Below, piece by piece: positions 1 to 11,030 of a stretch of 64,000 nt of DNA; positions within the stretch are counted from its first letter, which is position 1, and every line of letters begins with the position of its first letter. The notes beneath the pieces were generated by a model. The model was given only the letters and a program-made list of their open reading frames with translations, did not search any database and had not been told where the DNA came from. A program made the position numbers and the translations under genes. Source of the DNA: Isochrysis galbana (lineage: Eukaryota; Haptophyta; Isochrysidales; Isochrysidaceae); the NCBI GenBank assembly GCA_018136815.1, contig CM030933.1, forward strand, positions 4,754,557 through 4,818,556. The letters run 5' to 3'.

Positions 1-1
1 A

Positions 2-526
2 GGCACGCCAACGTCACCTGCTACGCGTGCCACGGCGGCCACCGAGCAACCATCGGCCTCTGAGACGGAGGGCCTCGACAGAGAACAGGCAAGATCGCAA
101 CGGAGACGGCCGTTTGATCTCGACTCTGGGAGCACCGCCCACGACGGCCGCCTCTTGAGCCAGGCCGACGTGCAGAGGGCAAGCAAAGAGCGCAAGACCC
201 AAGACGCCAAATGGAAGGCGGCGGTAATGCAGGCGGCTGAAGTGATAGAGGGGATGATTGACAAAGGGTCCTCTCCCGATTATTATCCGCCGTGCGGCAG
301 CGGCTCCAAGCGCAGGCGCTCCGTGGACGGTGAGAAGTTGCTTGACGAGGTTATGGCCGATGTGAGAGAACGGCTACTCTTGCCCCACCTCCAAAGCGCC
401 CTTGCCGCCCGCGAATACGAGGAAGCAGCGAAAGCAACTCTCGCTAGCCAAGAGGCCTATCAGTTCCACTTAGAAAATTTCAAGGAGGCTCGGGCCAACT
501 TTCAGGCCTCGAGGCCTTCCTATTGA
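2..526 (+). CDS. 3' end of an unrecognised ORF (partial at the left edge)
   Basis: The frame is open from the first bases of the window to a TGA at 524-526, so only the C-terminal ~174 residues are present and the true start lies upstream. The product is hydrophilic, with Thr/Ala/Glu-rich and Arg-rich stretches followed by helical segments rich in Lys/Glu/Ala; a KRRR basic run lies near 310-325. I recognise no domain. The charged helical C-terminus resembles accessory proteins of some DNA transposons, but that is only a loose impression. No splice acceptor is needed to explain the open frame. Confidence 0.4.
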   Translation, partial: GTPTSPATRATAATEQPSASETEGLDREQARSQRRRPFDLDSGSTAHDGRLLSQADVQRASKERKTQDAKWKAAVMQAAEVIEGMIDKGSSPDYYPPCGSGSKRRRSVDGEKLLDEVMADVRERLLLPHLQSALAAREYEEAAKATLASQEAYQFHLENFKEARANFQASRPSY

Positions 527-1268
527 CCGAGAAATGGCGTGGCTGCCGACCGGCCTTCTCGATGGGTGGGTGGGTTGGCATCGAGGTTGCTCGCAAAGAC
601 TGAGCGGAGCTTGTCGTTCTCTTGCCCTCCACCACCACCAATAAAGGCGCAGCCTTGGTGCGGACCAAGCAAAGGGGATTTCCCCCCCCAACATCTGAGA
701 TGGGCACACGCAATGGTGGCCTACAACTTGCTGTTCTGTTTCCGTCCATGCAACACACCAAGCGAGATGATTCGCAGTCTCGCGGCTTCCTCATCGTTCC
801 TTCCCTTTTTGATGTGATGATGGTGCAGGAATTTATGAGAGTGGGCGTCGTGCAATCCCTAGTGGTCTCGTGCCTTCATTGTGATGGCGTCGCCGCTGCG
901 AGGGAATAGGAATGCTTCCGATGACCATTGACCGGCTACAACGACGACTAGAAGCATTGCGGAGAGCGGCTGTGAGAACGAAGGCGGGGGGGGGGGGGGC
1001 GTGAAGTCGAAAGCGCCGAAAGCTGGCGTCTATACATAGCTTTTCTTTCCTTTTCGTGAGGTTTTGATTCTTGCGACCCCGATCTGATGGGAATATCCTA
1101 CCAGGTTACTTCATCCATAAGCGCTATAGCTCAAAAACTACCATGATTTTCTGGACTCTAAGGTCGTTTGCCTTCATTTGGTACCCCTCGTTTCCAAATA
1201 CGCGATGCGTCGGTACAAAAAAATCTTATTGTATTTGAGCAAAGGCACCCACCTCACAGTGCTCAACC
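527..1268. other. Intergenic, no gene seen
   Basis: Short overlapping ORFs occur on both strands with no recognisable product. It contains a G-run near 987-1000 and becomes AT-richer from about 1020 onward, grading into the helical-ORF patch. Confidence 0.5.
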
Positions 1269-2219
1269 ATGTCTATAAATGGAATGGCGGCTGATGATGT
1301 AGTTCTCAAGCGATTGCAATGGATCATAAAGAAGATGGACGATAACTTTAAAAAATTCATCTTACCTCTCTTTCCGCCATATGCCAATTCTAAATCTGCC
1401 ATGTAGGTTATGGCGGAAGCATTGGACAGGCATCAGTCCGCCGCCGCCGGTTGGGGTCAACCCGTCTAACCCAAAGTTTTCGACGTACACTGTCGAATGT
1501 CAGTTCTTATTCAGTTTATTAGATTTCAAGCACAATACGGACATTAAAGACAACTTACACAGAATTTGCGAGATTGATAAATCATTCACAGGACCAGACC
1601 CCAGGGGTAGCCCGACATGCGAGAGAGTATGCGAAAATGGCGGCTCAGTTCAAAGAACGAGTGGATTCTTACACAACTATGGTAAGTACCCTTGAGAAAT
1701 TGGCCCAGAAAGCACCCGAACCAATTTCGTTTAGGGACGCTGTCTCAAGCATTCTCGATGAGGAATGGAAAGCTTTGTCGCTTTGTCTAAAGCTCTGGAA
1801 GAGATTGACACATTGGACTTGAAGCTGATGAGGGCTCACGTAACCCATATCGAGAAATTCGTACTTACCAACCCTGAAATTAGCACTCACTTAAAAACAA
1901 AGCTGCGAGAATTCCAGAAACAATACGACCAAGTCTTAGAAGACTACCTCCCGGTATTCAATAAAAGCTGAAGCTGCTATCACTACTTAGCAATAACACT
2001 TCGGTGTCCGGTGTCCGAACTAGAGCAGAGGCAGAGGCTATCCGAACTGCAACGGAAGCGCTAAAATTGTTCATTGAGACCGCCAGTAAGTACTCTCAAG
2101 AATATGCCGGTAAATTTATTCGTGAAATTTCTAAACTAAACAAAGAATATAATCACGTAGTCGAGGAAGCTTACGAAGAATATAAGGTAATACGGAGTAA
2201 ACGGGGAAACACCTCTTGA
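1269..2219 (+). pseudogene. AT-richer patch of broken helical/coiled-coil ORFs
   Basis: Four consecutive plus-strand reading frames look like pieces of one or two helical proteins. They are a 46-codon ORF from ATG 1269, a segment around 1574-1822, one at 1765-1971 and one at 2004-2219 that ends in a stop. The segments at 1574 and 1765 overlap near 1765-1790 in different frames, with protein-like sequence switching from one to the other, as expected after a one-base indel. The peptides are rich in Lys/Glu/Ala/Leu with heptad-like spacing and have no recognised domain. Base composition is clearly AT-richer than the flanks, which suggests a different origin such as a transposon or viral relic. 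Unrecognised introns are an alternative explanation. Confidence 0.4.
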
Positions 2220-2395
2220 AGGGCGTGTCTCCGCGAAAAAGCGGACGAGACGACGTCCCCGCCGGAGAGCAACCCCCCCCCCTCGCTCGTCAGATATTTT
2301 TGGGGGCGGGCGCGGAGAGAGAGAGAGAGGCATGCCGCTCCCAGTCGTCCCTTGGGTCGGCTATGAGATAAGGCGTGGAACAGGGTCTTGTGAGC

Positions 2396-2485
2396 ACTAA
2401 GTACTTCGAAGTAGATAGTGACTCATTGCTAAGTACCTACTTAAAGATAGTGCCTGCAGCTAAGTACTTACTTCGAGATAATGCC
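2396..2485. repeat. Three imperfect ~26-bp direct repeats upstream of the hAT gene
   Basis: Units starting near 2396, 2429 and 2460 share the core CTAAGTAC(T)TACTTCGAGATA-TGCC. They lie just inside a CAGGGTCTTGTG sequence at 2381 that resembles the CAGGG start of hAT terminal inverted repeats, so they may be subterminal transposase-binding repeats of the element carrying the transposase at 2804-4522. A matching right end was not found. Confidence 0.4.
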
Positions 2486-2803
2486 GAAGTCCAGCCAGTT
2501 ACCTTAGATAACTGAGATATCTAGGTAATTGGTTAGCTATAGTGTTTCTATTTTTGTTTGGGTTTGGGTTTGGGTTTACTGTTTACAACTAAGTTTACTC
2601 TTTATTGAGCCATGGTGCGCACGCCCACGCCCACGCCCTCCTCGCTCCTCGCCTTTTCTCCGCCCCCATTGCCACCTCCCCACGACGGACGACGGTGCCG
2701 CCATTCAGCATGTTCAGCAGGTGGTGCTTACCGGGCATTGGCGCGGTACTTGAACCTTGAACCTGCCGGCTGAAGACAACTTAGCTAGACCTCGACGTGT
2801 TAG

Positions 2804-4522
2804 TTAGCATGGTGGAAGCAGCGCGACCACAACCGGCTCGTCAAGTCGGCGAGGCCAGTGTCGTTGCCCGAGACGGACGAGCCGTTCCGCAACATGATCT
2901 CCATCTTGACGCGCGACGCATGGAAGCCACCAAACCGTCGCAACGTGGCTGACAACATCCTCAAGCTCTCGGCAAGTGGTCAAGTGCGCGTCCAAGTTTG
3001 GTTTAGCAACATGGTGATGGACAGCGTCAAACCATCTATGGCCGGAGACATCTGGTCGCACAAGGGCTGCTCCCTCATGGGCATTTGCATGTACGGCATC
3101 AACTCCAACTGGGTGCTCGACGAGTGGCTGGTGGCCGCCACACCGTTCGGTACGACTCGGCACACGGGCAAGGCCATCGACGATGTGACCGTTGAGGCTT
3201 TGCAGCGCCAGGGCATCAAGTGGCGTGAAGGGGGCACTGTGTACGAGGCTCTCCACGGAAAGGTGTCAGACAACGCCTCGATTATGGTCAAGGGTTGGAC
3301 GGGATTCGACGGCGGATTCTGCGCCGACCACACCATAGAGCTCTCCGTCAAGTGCTTCACCGGGGCCAATGGAGTTAAGCAGACGTTCGCGCGCGCCAAG
3401 GGTATCGTCGCCTATTTTCATCGCTCGACCGCGGGCATCCAAGACTTGGGGGTGATTCAGAAGCAACTTGGCCTCCCCATCAAGAAACCCGTCCAAGATG
3501 TAGCGACGCGATGGTTCTCGTCATACATGATGGCCGAATGGTTCATCGAGCAACGCGAGGCTGTGCAGATGTACGACGTCAAGTTCGGTTCCGAGGCGGC
3601 GAAAAATGACGCTTACAAGGACAATCGCCTCACGCACGCGGATTGGACGATCTTGGAGCAGAGCATGGCCGTGCTCGCGCCGTGTGCACAAGCGACAAAG
3701 CACCTCGAGGGCACGAATTACGTCACTATCTCGATTGTTTTGCCTTACCTCTACCGCCTCATCGATGGCACAGCAGACGGGCCTCTGCGTCTGCCTCACA
3801 AGGAGACCGGCCAGCAGTGGCTCCGCGTGGGACAAATTGATCACCAAGTGCGCCACGCTCGCCAACTCCTTCACGAAGATTTCAAGCGGCGCTGGATCGA
3901 CGAACTCCCCATCGCCCAGCGGGAAACATTGGACATGTGCACGCTCCTTGACCCGCGCTTCAAGGGCTACAACTTCCCTGGGCTTGCTCCGGGCACGAAC
4001 TTGGACTTCGAGCGTGAGCATGCCATTTCCCTACTGCGGCGCGTGTGGGGCAACGAGTGGAAGACTAACAGCGCTGCACCTGCTGCCGGCACCAGTTCAG
4101 CCCCTCGTGAAAAGCCCAGCAAGAAGCTTACGCCAGCGGCTGGGAGGCAGGCAGCGAGCTCGTTCTTCTCGACGCCACTCGTCCCCGACGAACCTTTGGA
4201 CGAGCCGGATGATGGCGACGTTGCAACCACGGACGAACTTGAGCGCTACTTCATGCTCCACGCCGAAAAGAATATGGACTTGGACGTGCTCGCGTGGTGG
4301 AAGGCCCGCGATCACAGCAACCTTGCGGATCCGGCCTCGGGAACGCCTGCCGGTCTGCCGACGCTGGCCAAGATGGCGCGGCAGTACCTCGGTTGTCCGG
4401 CGTCCTCGGCGGGCGTCGAGCGCATGTTCAGTCGTGCAGGAAAGATGCACGATGACCTCAAGGCTGCTCAGTCAGACTCCACATTGGAGCATAGCCTCTT
4501 GGCAGCAGCCAACGCGCTTTGA
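2804..4522 (+). mobile_element. hAT-superfamily transposase ORF, N-terminally truncated
   Basis: An open frame runs from a stop at 2801 to TGA 4520-4522; the first in-frame ATG is 2894, and an earlier GTG at 2858 is also possible. The product of about 545-570 residues has hAT RNase-H-fold landmarks in order. These are the first catalytic Asp in GDIWS (near 3040), the second in SDNAS (near 3270) followed by the C-x-x-H element CADH (3330), and the catalytic Glu inside the C-terminal dimerisation block ASSAGVERMFSRAG (near 4400). A long acidic, Ala/Pro-rich insertion interrupts the fold near 4060-4240. The N-terminal BED zinc finger usual in this superfamily is absent from the open frame, so the copy is either 5'-truncated or has an unseen upstream exon. 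The catalytic triad looks intact and there is no internal stop. Confidence 0.85.
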
Positions 4523-5749
4523 ATTTTGAATCTCTCATCTTGTGTCCTATGTGCTCCCCCGCGCGTGCTCTTGTGTCTGTGTCCGCGTTCGTTCGTGCGT
4601 TCGTTCCGCACTGCGACAGGGGGGCCGCGAAGGCGAAGGGGACTAATAGGGTGTTAACATTGGTAGACGACTTCGGCTATCTTGTTAGATAGTATTAGTT
4701 GATTTGTGCTAACAGCATTGCGGGTGTTAGTTGGGAAGCCAACTTGGTAGCTTATTAACATGGTAACAAGTAAACATATTCACAGCCTTACCCTCCGCGC
4801 CTCGTGATCACAGGGTGATAACTTGCACCTTGAGCTTCCTTAGCTGTGAGAGCATTGGCTGGCTCTCCGCGCCTCACCTGCAATATGCTGTGATGCGCCT
4901 ACTCTCTCTGTCTTGCTTGTGCTTGGGAGTTATTTGTCTTCCCCCCAGTGCACGCACCACGCACCGACCCCGCGCACCGCGCACCCCAGCACGTCCTCTC
5001 CTCGAGTCCACGCTGGAGGAAAACCCCTTTCGGGTAAAAACAACGCAGGGGGGGGGGGGGCACTCGTGCAAATGTAGCTTAGATATAAAGGGTGCCGATG
5101 CCCCGCGGGCGCGACCGCAAATTCTTTACGGGTAGCGGGTAGAGCGCGAGCGCGCGTAACATAGGACAGAGGGGGAGGGGGGGGGGGGGGCGAATCGCAC
5201 CATTTCTTGGCGAAGATTTTCGTAGTGGCAGGTGGCCCCCTGGAGGTTTTCTATTGGTCATCGGGCCACGGTCAAAAAATGCAGCCCAACCCTTACTAGT
5301 AGTTAAAAAGCCCATGTTTGACCGCCCTAGAATCCTAGAATCCCACCACATTTACATTTTATCTCATTTCCATTTCCTTTGCAGAGCAGGTAGTAGTATA
5401 GACTGTGAATTCACAGGTCCCTTGCAAGTGACGCGGCCCGTGGTGCTCCCCCCCCCCCCCCCCCCCGCCTCTTCCCCCTGCTTCTTCCCTTTCTCTCTTC
5501 TCCCGTCCCTATTCTCTCTCTCCCTTTGTCTCTTCTCGCTCCTTCCCTCTCTCCTCTCCTTCCTCTCGTCTCTTTCTCGCACTCTCTTTCCCCTCTCCTC
5601 TGCCCCTCCCCCCTCTCCACACACAAGCCCCCCTTTTAGCTTTCCCATACCACCACTACCACCCCATCCCAACCCCCACCCTTCCTCCCACGTCCCTTCC
5701 ACGACTCTCCACCGCGCCGTGCCTCTACCGTGCTCCAGCTCCCTCCCCA
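4523..5749. other. Intergenic region with G/C runs and an inverted-repeat motif
   Basis: No supported gene. It holds poly-G or poly-C runs near 5050, 5170 and 5450 and several TTAACA/GTTAG motifs at 4650-4760. A short palindrome-like element at about 5268-5330 is bounded by CGGTCAAA and TTTGACCG and recurs at 55884-55945. The 5450-5700 stretch is pyrimidine-rich and codes only for low-complexity Ser/Pro in open frames. Confidence 0.5.
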
Positions 5750-5766
5750 CAGAGAGAGAGAGAGAG

Positions 5767-5803
<37 letters not shown>

Positions 5804-5895
5804 AGGGAGGGAGGGAGGGAGGGAGGGAGGGAGCGAGCGAGGGAGTGAGGCAGGGAGCGAGGGAGTGAGGGAGGGAGAGCGAGAGAGAGAGAGAG
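5750..5895 (+). repeat. (GA)n/(GGGA)n tract abutting the start codon of the next gene
   Basis: An almost pure purine tract of GA dinucleotides and GGGA tetramers runs directly into the ATG at 5896 with no spacer. It is probably 5' UTR or core promoter sequence; all ORFs through it are simple-repeat artefacts. Confidence 0.85.
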
Positions 5896-7489
5896 ATGGT
5901 CTTCTACTTCACATGCTCTGACCCACGCTACACCATCTACATGGGCCGAGATAAGTATGAGAATGAGTCTCTCATTGCGTATGGCTGGCCAGAGGACCTC
6001 TGGTTCCACGTGGACGGTCACTCGTCAGCGCACGTCTACCTGAGGCTGCCAAAGGAGCAGAGTCTCGAGGATGTGCCACACGAGATCATCGTCGAGTGTG
6101 CGCAGCTCACCAAGCTTAACTCAATCGCTGGGTGTAAGCTGAACAACGTGAAGATAGTGTACTGCATGTGGACCAACCTGCGCAAGAGCGCAGACATGGC
6201 GACAGGGCAGATTGGGTACCACGATCGCTCGGCCTGTCGGTGCGCGCGGCTGGCGCCGCGTCCAACCTCCGCCCCCGTACGGCACACTGATCGACGCCTC
6301 TCGGTGCGGCCGCAGGTATATCACCATTGAGCGACGCGTCAACGAGATTGTCAACAGGTTGAACAAGAGCAAGGTTGAGAAGCACAACAACCCGGCCGAG
6401 CTGTACGAGCTGCGGAAGGCGCGCGACCGCGCCGAAGTTGATGCGGGCAAGGCCGCCGCACGTGAGGTGCACCGCAACCTCGCACTAGAGAGGGAGATGG
6501 AGCGTGCGCGGCTCGCCACCCGTGTCGAGACAGTCTACGGCTGGGAGAACGTCGACGAGGAGGAGATGGAGCGGGCGGACAAGGAGCAGATGGCACGAAT
6601 CATGGAGTCAATGGCGAGCCGCTCCAAGACACGCCGCGGGCCCGGCGTGCGCGACGACGATCTGTGCGCCGACTTGTTTGGCGACCTTGCTGAGAAGCGC
6701 GAGCCGGAGCCGGAGTCCGAGGATGATGTGGTGCTCGACGACGCGCCGGTCGAGCTGACGCCCGACGAGCTGGCCGCTAAGGCAGCGCTGATCGACGTGG
6801 GCGGCGGCGCCGATCAGATGGCCACGCTCGTGCAGGTGGCACACGCGCGGCGCGCGGAGGCGGAGGAGAAAGCCAGGAAGAAGCAGGAGGAGAAGGCGCG
6901 TAGGCAGCGGGAGGAGGAGGAGGCTGCGGCCGCCTCTAAGCCGGGTGCACGCGCCGATGCGCGAACGAGGGCGGCGGCCGCGCATGAGGCCGCGCAGGCG
7001 CGACTCGCTTTGCAACCCGCAGACGAAGTCGAGAATCGGCAGGCACAGGAGGAAGAGATGATGGTGCTCGAGTCCATCTTTGGCGAGGATGACTGTGGGG
7101 TGGATGCCGAGCAGCATGCCGTCAAGCTGACGGTTCAGGGCACGGACCGTGCGGGTAGCGAGCGCACGATCACTGTGCACATCCGCATGGGGCCTGATTA
7201 CCCGTCTCACCTGCCCCCTGAGTGCTACCGTCTCGAGGGCGTCGACGCTGACGACGTGCCCCTCGTGGTCGACCTCCTCCACCTTGTGTACTATGATAAC
7301 GACCTCGACCCCAACTCGGTCTGCGTGATGCAGTGGGCCGAGTGGCTGCGGGACGAGTATATGGCCAAGCAGATGCGCTGCGAGTGTGGGGCACAGGCGA
7401 AGAGCGGCACCAGGGCGGGGGCGCCCGCCGTGGCGCGGGTCCGACACGACGACTGGATGGATTTCTCCATGGCCAAGGGCAAGAACTAG
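5896..7489 (+). CDS. CCDC25-like NFACT-R domain protein fused to an RWD domain
   Basis: Two exons, 5896-6239 and 6316-7489, with a 76-nt GTGCG...GCAG intron, give 505 residues. Residues 1-115 match the CCDC25/Jlp2 family very closely: the MVFYFT start, the YTIYMG-DKYEN block, the [14 protein letters not shown] block, and GQIG just before the intron. Exon 2 resumes with the family's VNEI.NRL.K.KVE helix. A long charged coiled-coil (about 120-350, Glu/Ala/Arg-rich, acidic around 190-215) follows. At about 355-463 comes an RWD domain, recognised from the [12 protein letters not shown] start and the conserved YP..P and V..W..WL elements. Family CCDC25 proteins are about 200 residues and end after the first coiled coil, so the RWD tail is extra. 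NFACT-R is shared with the ribosome-quality-control factor NEMF/Rqc2, so a translation-surveillance role is an inference. Confidence 0.88.
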
Positions 7490-9339
7490 TTCCCTAGGGA
7501 GTCCATCGGTTAGTCGGCCGCACTCTGTCAAGACCGGCTAAGTCGCACTTTGTCGGTCCTGTGAAATCGCTAATTGTCTTGTGAAAATCCACAAAACAAA
7601 ACGCGCGCCCCCTCGCACGCTCGCACTTTGAGTGTGATAATGATAATTAATGTTATATCCTAGCCAACCCCACTTGCTAATTGGACACAACTTTTGAGTC
7701 CTGGAATCTTGGCCCATGCACCCAAATATCAATTATATAGCAAATATTTCGTCGACATATTTATTTTGCGAATTCGTACCCAAATATGTTTTACGATGTG
7801 TTGATACTCCTGCCTACCCCTAGGGGTGTCCCCTCCATGGTCAGGCCTTCGCCTTCTTCTGCGCTGTCCCCATGGGCCCAACAAAGAACGATGCAGCTCT
7901 CACTGCTTTATGTCGACAGTCGACAGACCTAGACGCCCTTGGCCCCTGAGCCCTGAGGAGCTTTGGTGTTGGTGGTGCCGGGCCAGCCCCTTGTGCGTGA
8001 TGCATGAGCACGAAGGCGATACCACGGCTTTGTAGGGGCCAGGCCCGGAGGCCTTCCCTAATGGAGGTGGGTGGAGTGTGTTCTGGGTGGCTGTGGCTGT
8101 GGGGGGTCAAGGTGCAAGGTGTGGCTGGTATGGGTATGGCTTGCATGGCAGCCTGCCATGGCTGCCATGGTGGCCAAAGCCATTAGTGTTGTCCATGCGA
8201 AGCGTTGGGAGTACATTCATTCACCCATGCATGGGGCCGCACATGCCCTTCCTTGATCCCGAGTTCATGGGAGCACACCACGACACTCGACTCGCACTGT
8301 CAAGCGGCTCTTCTCTCTCCTCACCGTCTTCGAGCGTTTTTGTTCGCGTGAAGCCATTCTTGCTTCAGATGTCAGATGACCCAGAATGAGATTGGAAGCG
8401 GCTGACAATGGAGAGCTCTGAAGTTGTACCGAGGACGGCGCCAATAGAGCTGGAGTTTATTTAGCATCTACAAATCTCGACAGGGTCCATTCCAACGGCC
8501 ATCGACGCTGCACAACGCAAAGACTATGGCACCGTCCAATTGGCAATTGGTGGGACATGTACGATGCACATCTCCCTTTGTTTTTGTTGTCACGCCTAGC
8601 AAAGCTCCTCTTGCCTCTTGGCTCAACCGGCGTCAGCATCTGCCGCGGAAAGAAATTGGTCGGTTTATGGCTAACAGGCCCGGACCAGGCCAAGGTGGTT
8701 GTATTCGGGTGGCTGGAGGGCAGGCGCAAACTCGACGGACTCGTCGAGGACCGCCAAAGCCGGCATGGGACGACAACCGAAAAAGAGAACCGACCTGGGC
8801 ATGTTTCGCCCTTTGTACGACTCGGATAACAAAGGCAACCTCAATCACTGCGCGGAACTCCTATCTCTGGCCTCAATAATAATAATAATAAGAATAATAA
8901 TAGTAGTAATAATAAACAACTGAGCGTTAGTACCACTACTCCCACTAGCCCGGTACTATCACGACACCCCTCAGCGCACTTGCCCGCATGCCTTGGAGTG
9001 ATGATACAGACACATACACATATGCATCCCTACAAATCTCCCCCCTCGCAAACCCCCGGCTCCCATTATAACTCCCCGCAAGTTACAATGGGGGAAAACC
9101 CAGTGGGGCGGACCGACCTACGTCGGGCGACCCACCGGGGAAAAACACCGGGGGGGGGGGGGGGACCTCTCGTCGAGAAGCAGAACGGCCCTTACAGCTC
9201 GCGCCGCGAGCAGTCCTCGAAGAAATAAATGACTGCGCCCCCCGATACCTGCCTCAGGGACGTCTTGAGCCACTCCCTTCTTCTCCCCCTCCTGTCGCCA
9301 GCCGCCCCCCCTCGCCCGTTTGCTAACGCAAACGGGGCC
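7490..9339. other. Intergenic, no gene supported
   Basis: It includes an AT-rich stretch with CCCAAATAT motifs (about 7715-7800), a GCCATGG-rich imperfect palindrome at 8143-8170, and an AAT/AAG trinucleotide microsatellite at about 8873-8920. A poly-G run lies at 9149-9162. Open frames here show no family similarity I recognise. Confidence 0.45.
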
Positions 9340-9344
9340 CGTTT

Positions 9345-9830
9345 CTTACCGCACTCCATCGGGGGGGGGGTGCAAATCCCCCCCTCTCACTCTCTCCATT
9401 CTCCTCCACCCCTCTCCCTGCGGCGCGTCGCCATGCGGCGCGCCACGGCCTGCTCTCAGAGGGCCTTTGGGAGCTCCCAGAGGGCCAGCCAGGGCAGCTC
9501 AGGGGGCAGTGGAGGCTGGGGCTCAGCCCCTGGCCCCCCCTGCCTCTCCCACGCTTGCCTCGCTAGCCATGGGAGCCGCCCAGAGGCATCTGTCTGCCTG
9601 GCGACCAAGGAAGGGGGGGGGGGGTCAGCTCGAGGGCAGGCCCACGCAGGGCGTGGGAGTGCGAATCACGGCCCGCGCCCACTAGCGGTCTGGGCCAGTG
9701 TGATGATTGCCCAGCCCCTGCCAAAGGGCAAAGGGCAGGGGCTGTGGTTGATTGTACGGGCCCACCCCTGGGGGTGTCCGCGATGGAGAGGGGGGGCCGC
9801 GAGGCCCCCATTGACCCCTACTTATAAAAG
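9345..9830 (+). repeat. GC-rich dispersed repeat, copy 1 (related to 43380-43660)
   Basis: A 5' G-run and CT-rich lead are followed by an ATG-centred GC hairpin-like sequence near 9428. The block at about 9450-9600 can be aligned by eye with 43440-43625: shared words include CAGCTCAGGGGGCAG.GGAGGCTGGGGCT and CTGTCTGCCTG.CGACCA. The ORF running through it is Ser/Gly/Pro-rich and is probably not a gene. Confidence 0.55.
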
Positions 9831-10489
9831 TAGGTTATATATCTCTGGCCTCAAGACTAGGAGTAGAGTACATGGTCAAGGCCAACCACGAAACGGGCGC
9901 GGAGACGGGCCAAAGAACACCATGAAGCGAACGTGCAAACGTGACCGACAAAAACTTCACAACACATCCTAGGCCGCGCGAATATCACAAACGAATCAGA
10001 ATAAAAAAGGACACGAACGAACCTCACAACAGGCCTGCCACGAACACGCATCCACGTACAACCCACAACCGGGCCCATGGTAGTGCACCAGGGCCGCACC
10101 CCCCACACCAAACACCAAAGACAAAGGAAAGAGGGGGGGAAGGCGAGGAGGCGATGAGAAGGGAAGGAAGGGCGATGTATATTATACGGTGGAAGGTACC
10201 GTCTAGTGTAGTAGGTGTGTATGTAGCCCTGAATCTTCAGACTCTTTTTTTTTTGGAGATGCAGGGTGGCAACCTGAGTTTCAACGATGGGAGAGCGACG
10301 AAGAGAGCGATGATTGTGATTCTCATGCTGAATTGTTTGATGAAGCAGATGAGTCTGTCCCTCCCATCCCCTTGTCTTCGAGTTTTGTGTTTTGTAGAGA
10401 AGCTAACCTTTTGATTGTGTAGTGTGTGAGGCGGCGCGCGCGCAGGAGGCGCGGCGCGCGCGCAGGAGCCGCGTAACCCCCGCCCCCCC
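9831..10489. other. Intergenic, no gene seen
   Basis: Starts with TATAAAAGTAGG near 9823. It contains a short poly-T (10246-10255) and a GCGCGCGCAGGAG(C/G)(C/A)GCG direct duplication at 10432-10472. No protein family is recognised. Confidence 0.4.
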
Positions 10490-10612
10490 GGTATTTGGAC
10501 CGTATTTGTATCTAGCACCGTATCTGGCCGTCTAGCCGTATCGGGGAGTTGACCCAGATACAGCCGTATCTACCGTATCGCTGGGGGGCCGATGGTCCGT
10601 ATTTCCCATCTA
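10490..10612. repeat. Cluster of CCGTAT motifs
   Basis: At least six CCGTAT words (several extended to CCGTATCT/CCGTATTT) occur in about 120 bp, spaced irregularly between 10498 and 10605, with a GATAC on the other strand between them. Function unknown; it could be a protein-binding cluster or a decayed minisatellite. Confidence 0.45.
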
Positions 10613-10784
10613 GGGTTGTGCCTTGCGACGGTTCGCTATCCGCCGGCGCCGCCGCGTCCATCGCCTCAACGAGCAAGGGCGAGTTGTCGGCGGCGGTGGC
10701 GTCGGTGAGCGCGAGCTGGGCTGGGGTGGCACGAAACGCTGGTGAGACAGCCGTCTGGTGTCTTCGGACCATTCAGTCCGAACA

Positions 10785-11030
10785 CCAGCGACAAGAGGGG
10801 GCTGACCGCCGCCGTGCTCTCGCTGGAGCGCGGCGAAGGTCGGCCTGTCAGGCGGGTCGGTCGCCATCGCTCTGCCTCGGATTCGGATTAGAGCGGGGAG
10901 AGAGACGAGGGGAAATCTTCCCCCGGTCCGACGATAAAAAAATGTGGGCCTCCGGACCAACAAGAGTTTTTTTTAACCCAGCCTCCCCCACCTCTACACA
11001 AGACAACTTGTGTGTGTGTGTGTGTTGGGG
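10785..11030. repeat. Dispersed repeat, copy 1 (related to 47478-47700)
   Basis: The words GACCGCCGCC, GCTGGAGCGCGGCGAAGGTC.GCCTGT and a following CATCGCTC recur in the same order at 47492-47565. In both places they are followed by a purine stretch, an A-run and a T-run. The shared order and spacing indicate an old transposable-element family; no coding potential was recognised. Confidence 0.5.

Noticed and set aside
2549..2580. TTTGGGTTTGGGTTTGGGTTT resembling a telomeric repeat
   Set aside because: Only about three units, embedded in unrelated sequence; too short to claim an interstitial telomere.
2381..4900. Complete hAT element with both terminal inverted repeats
   Set aside because: A CAGGG-type left end is visible but no matching right end or 8-bp target duplication could be found by eye.
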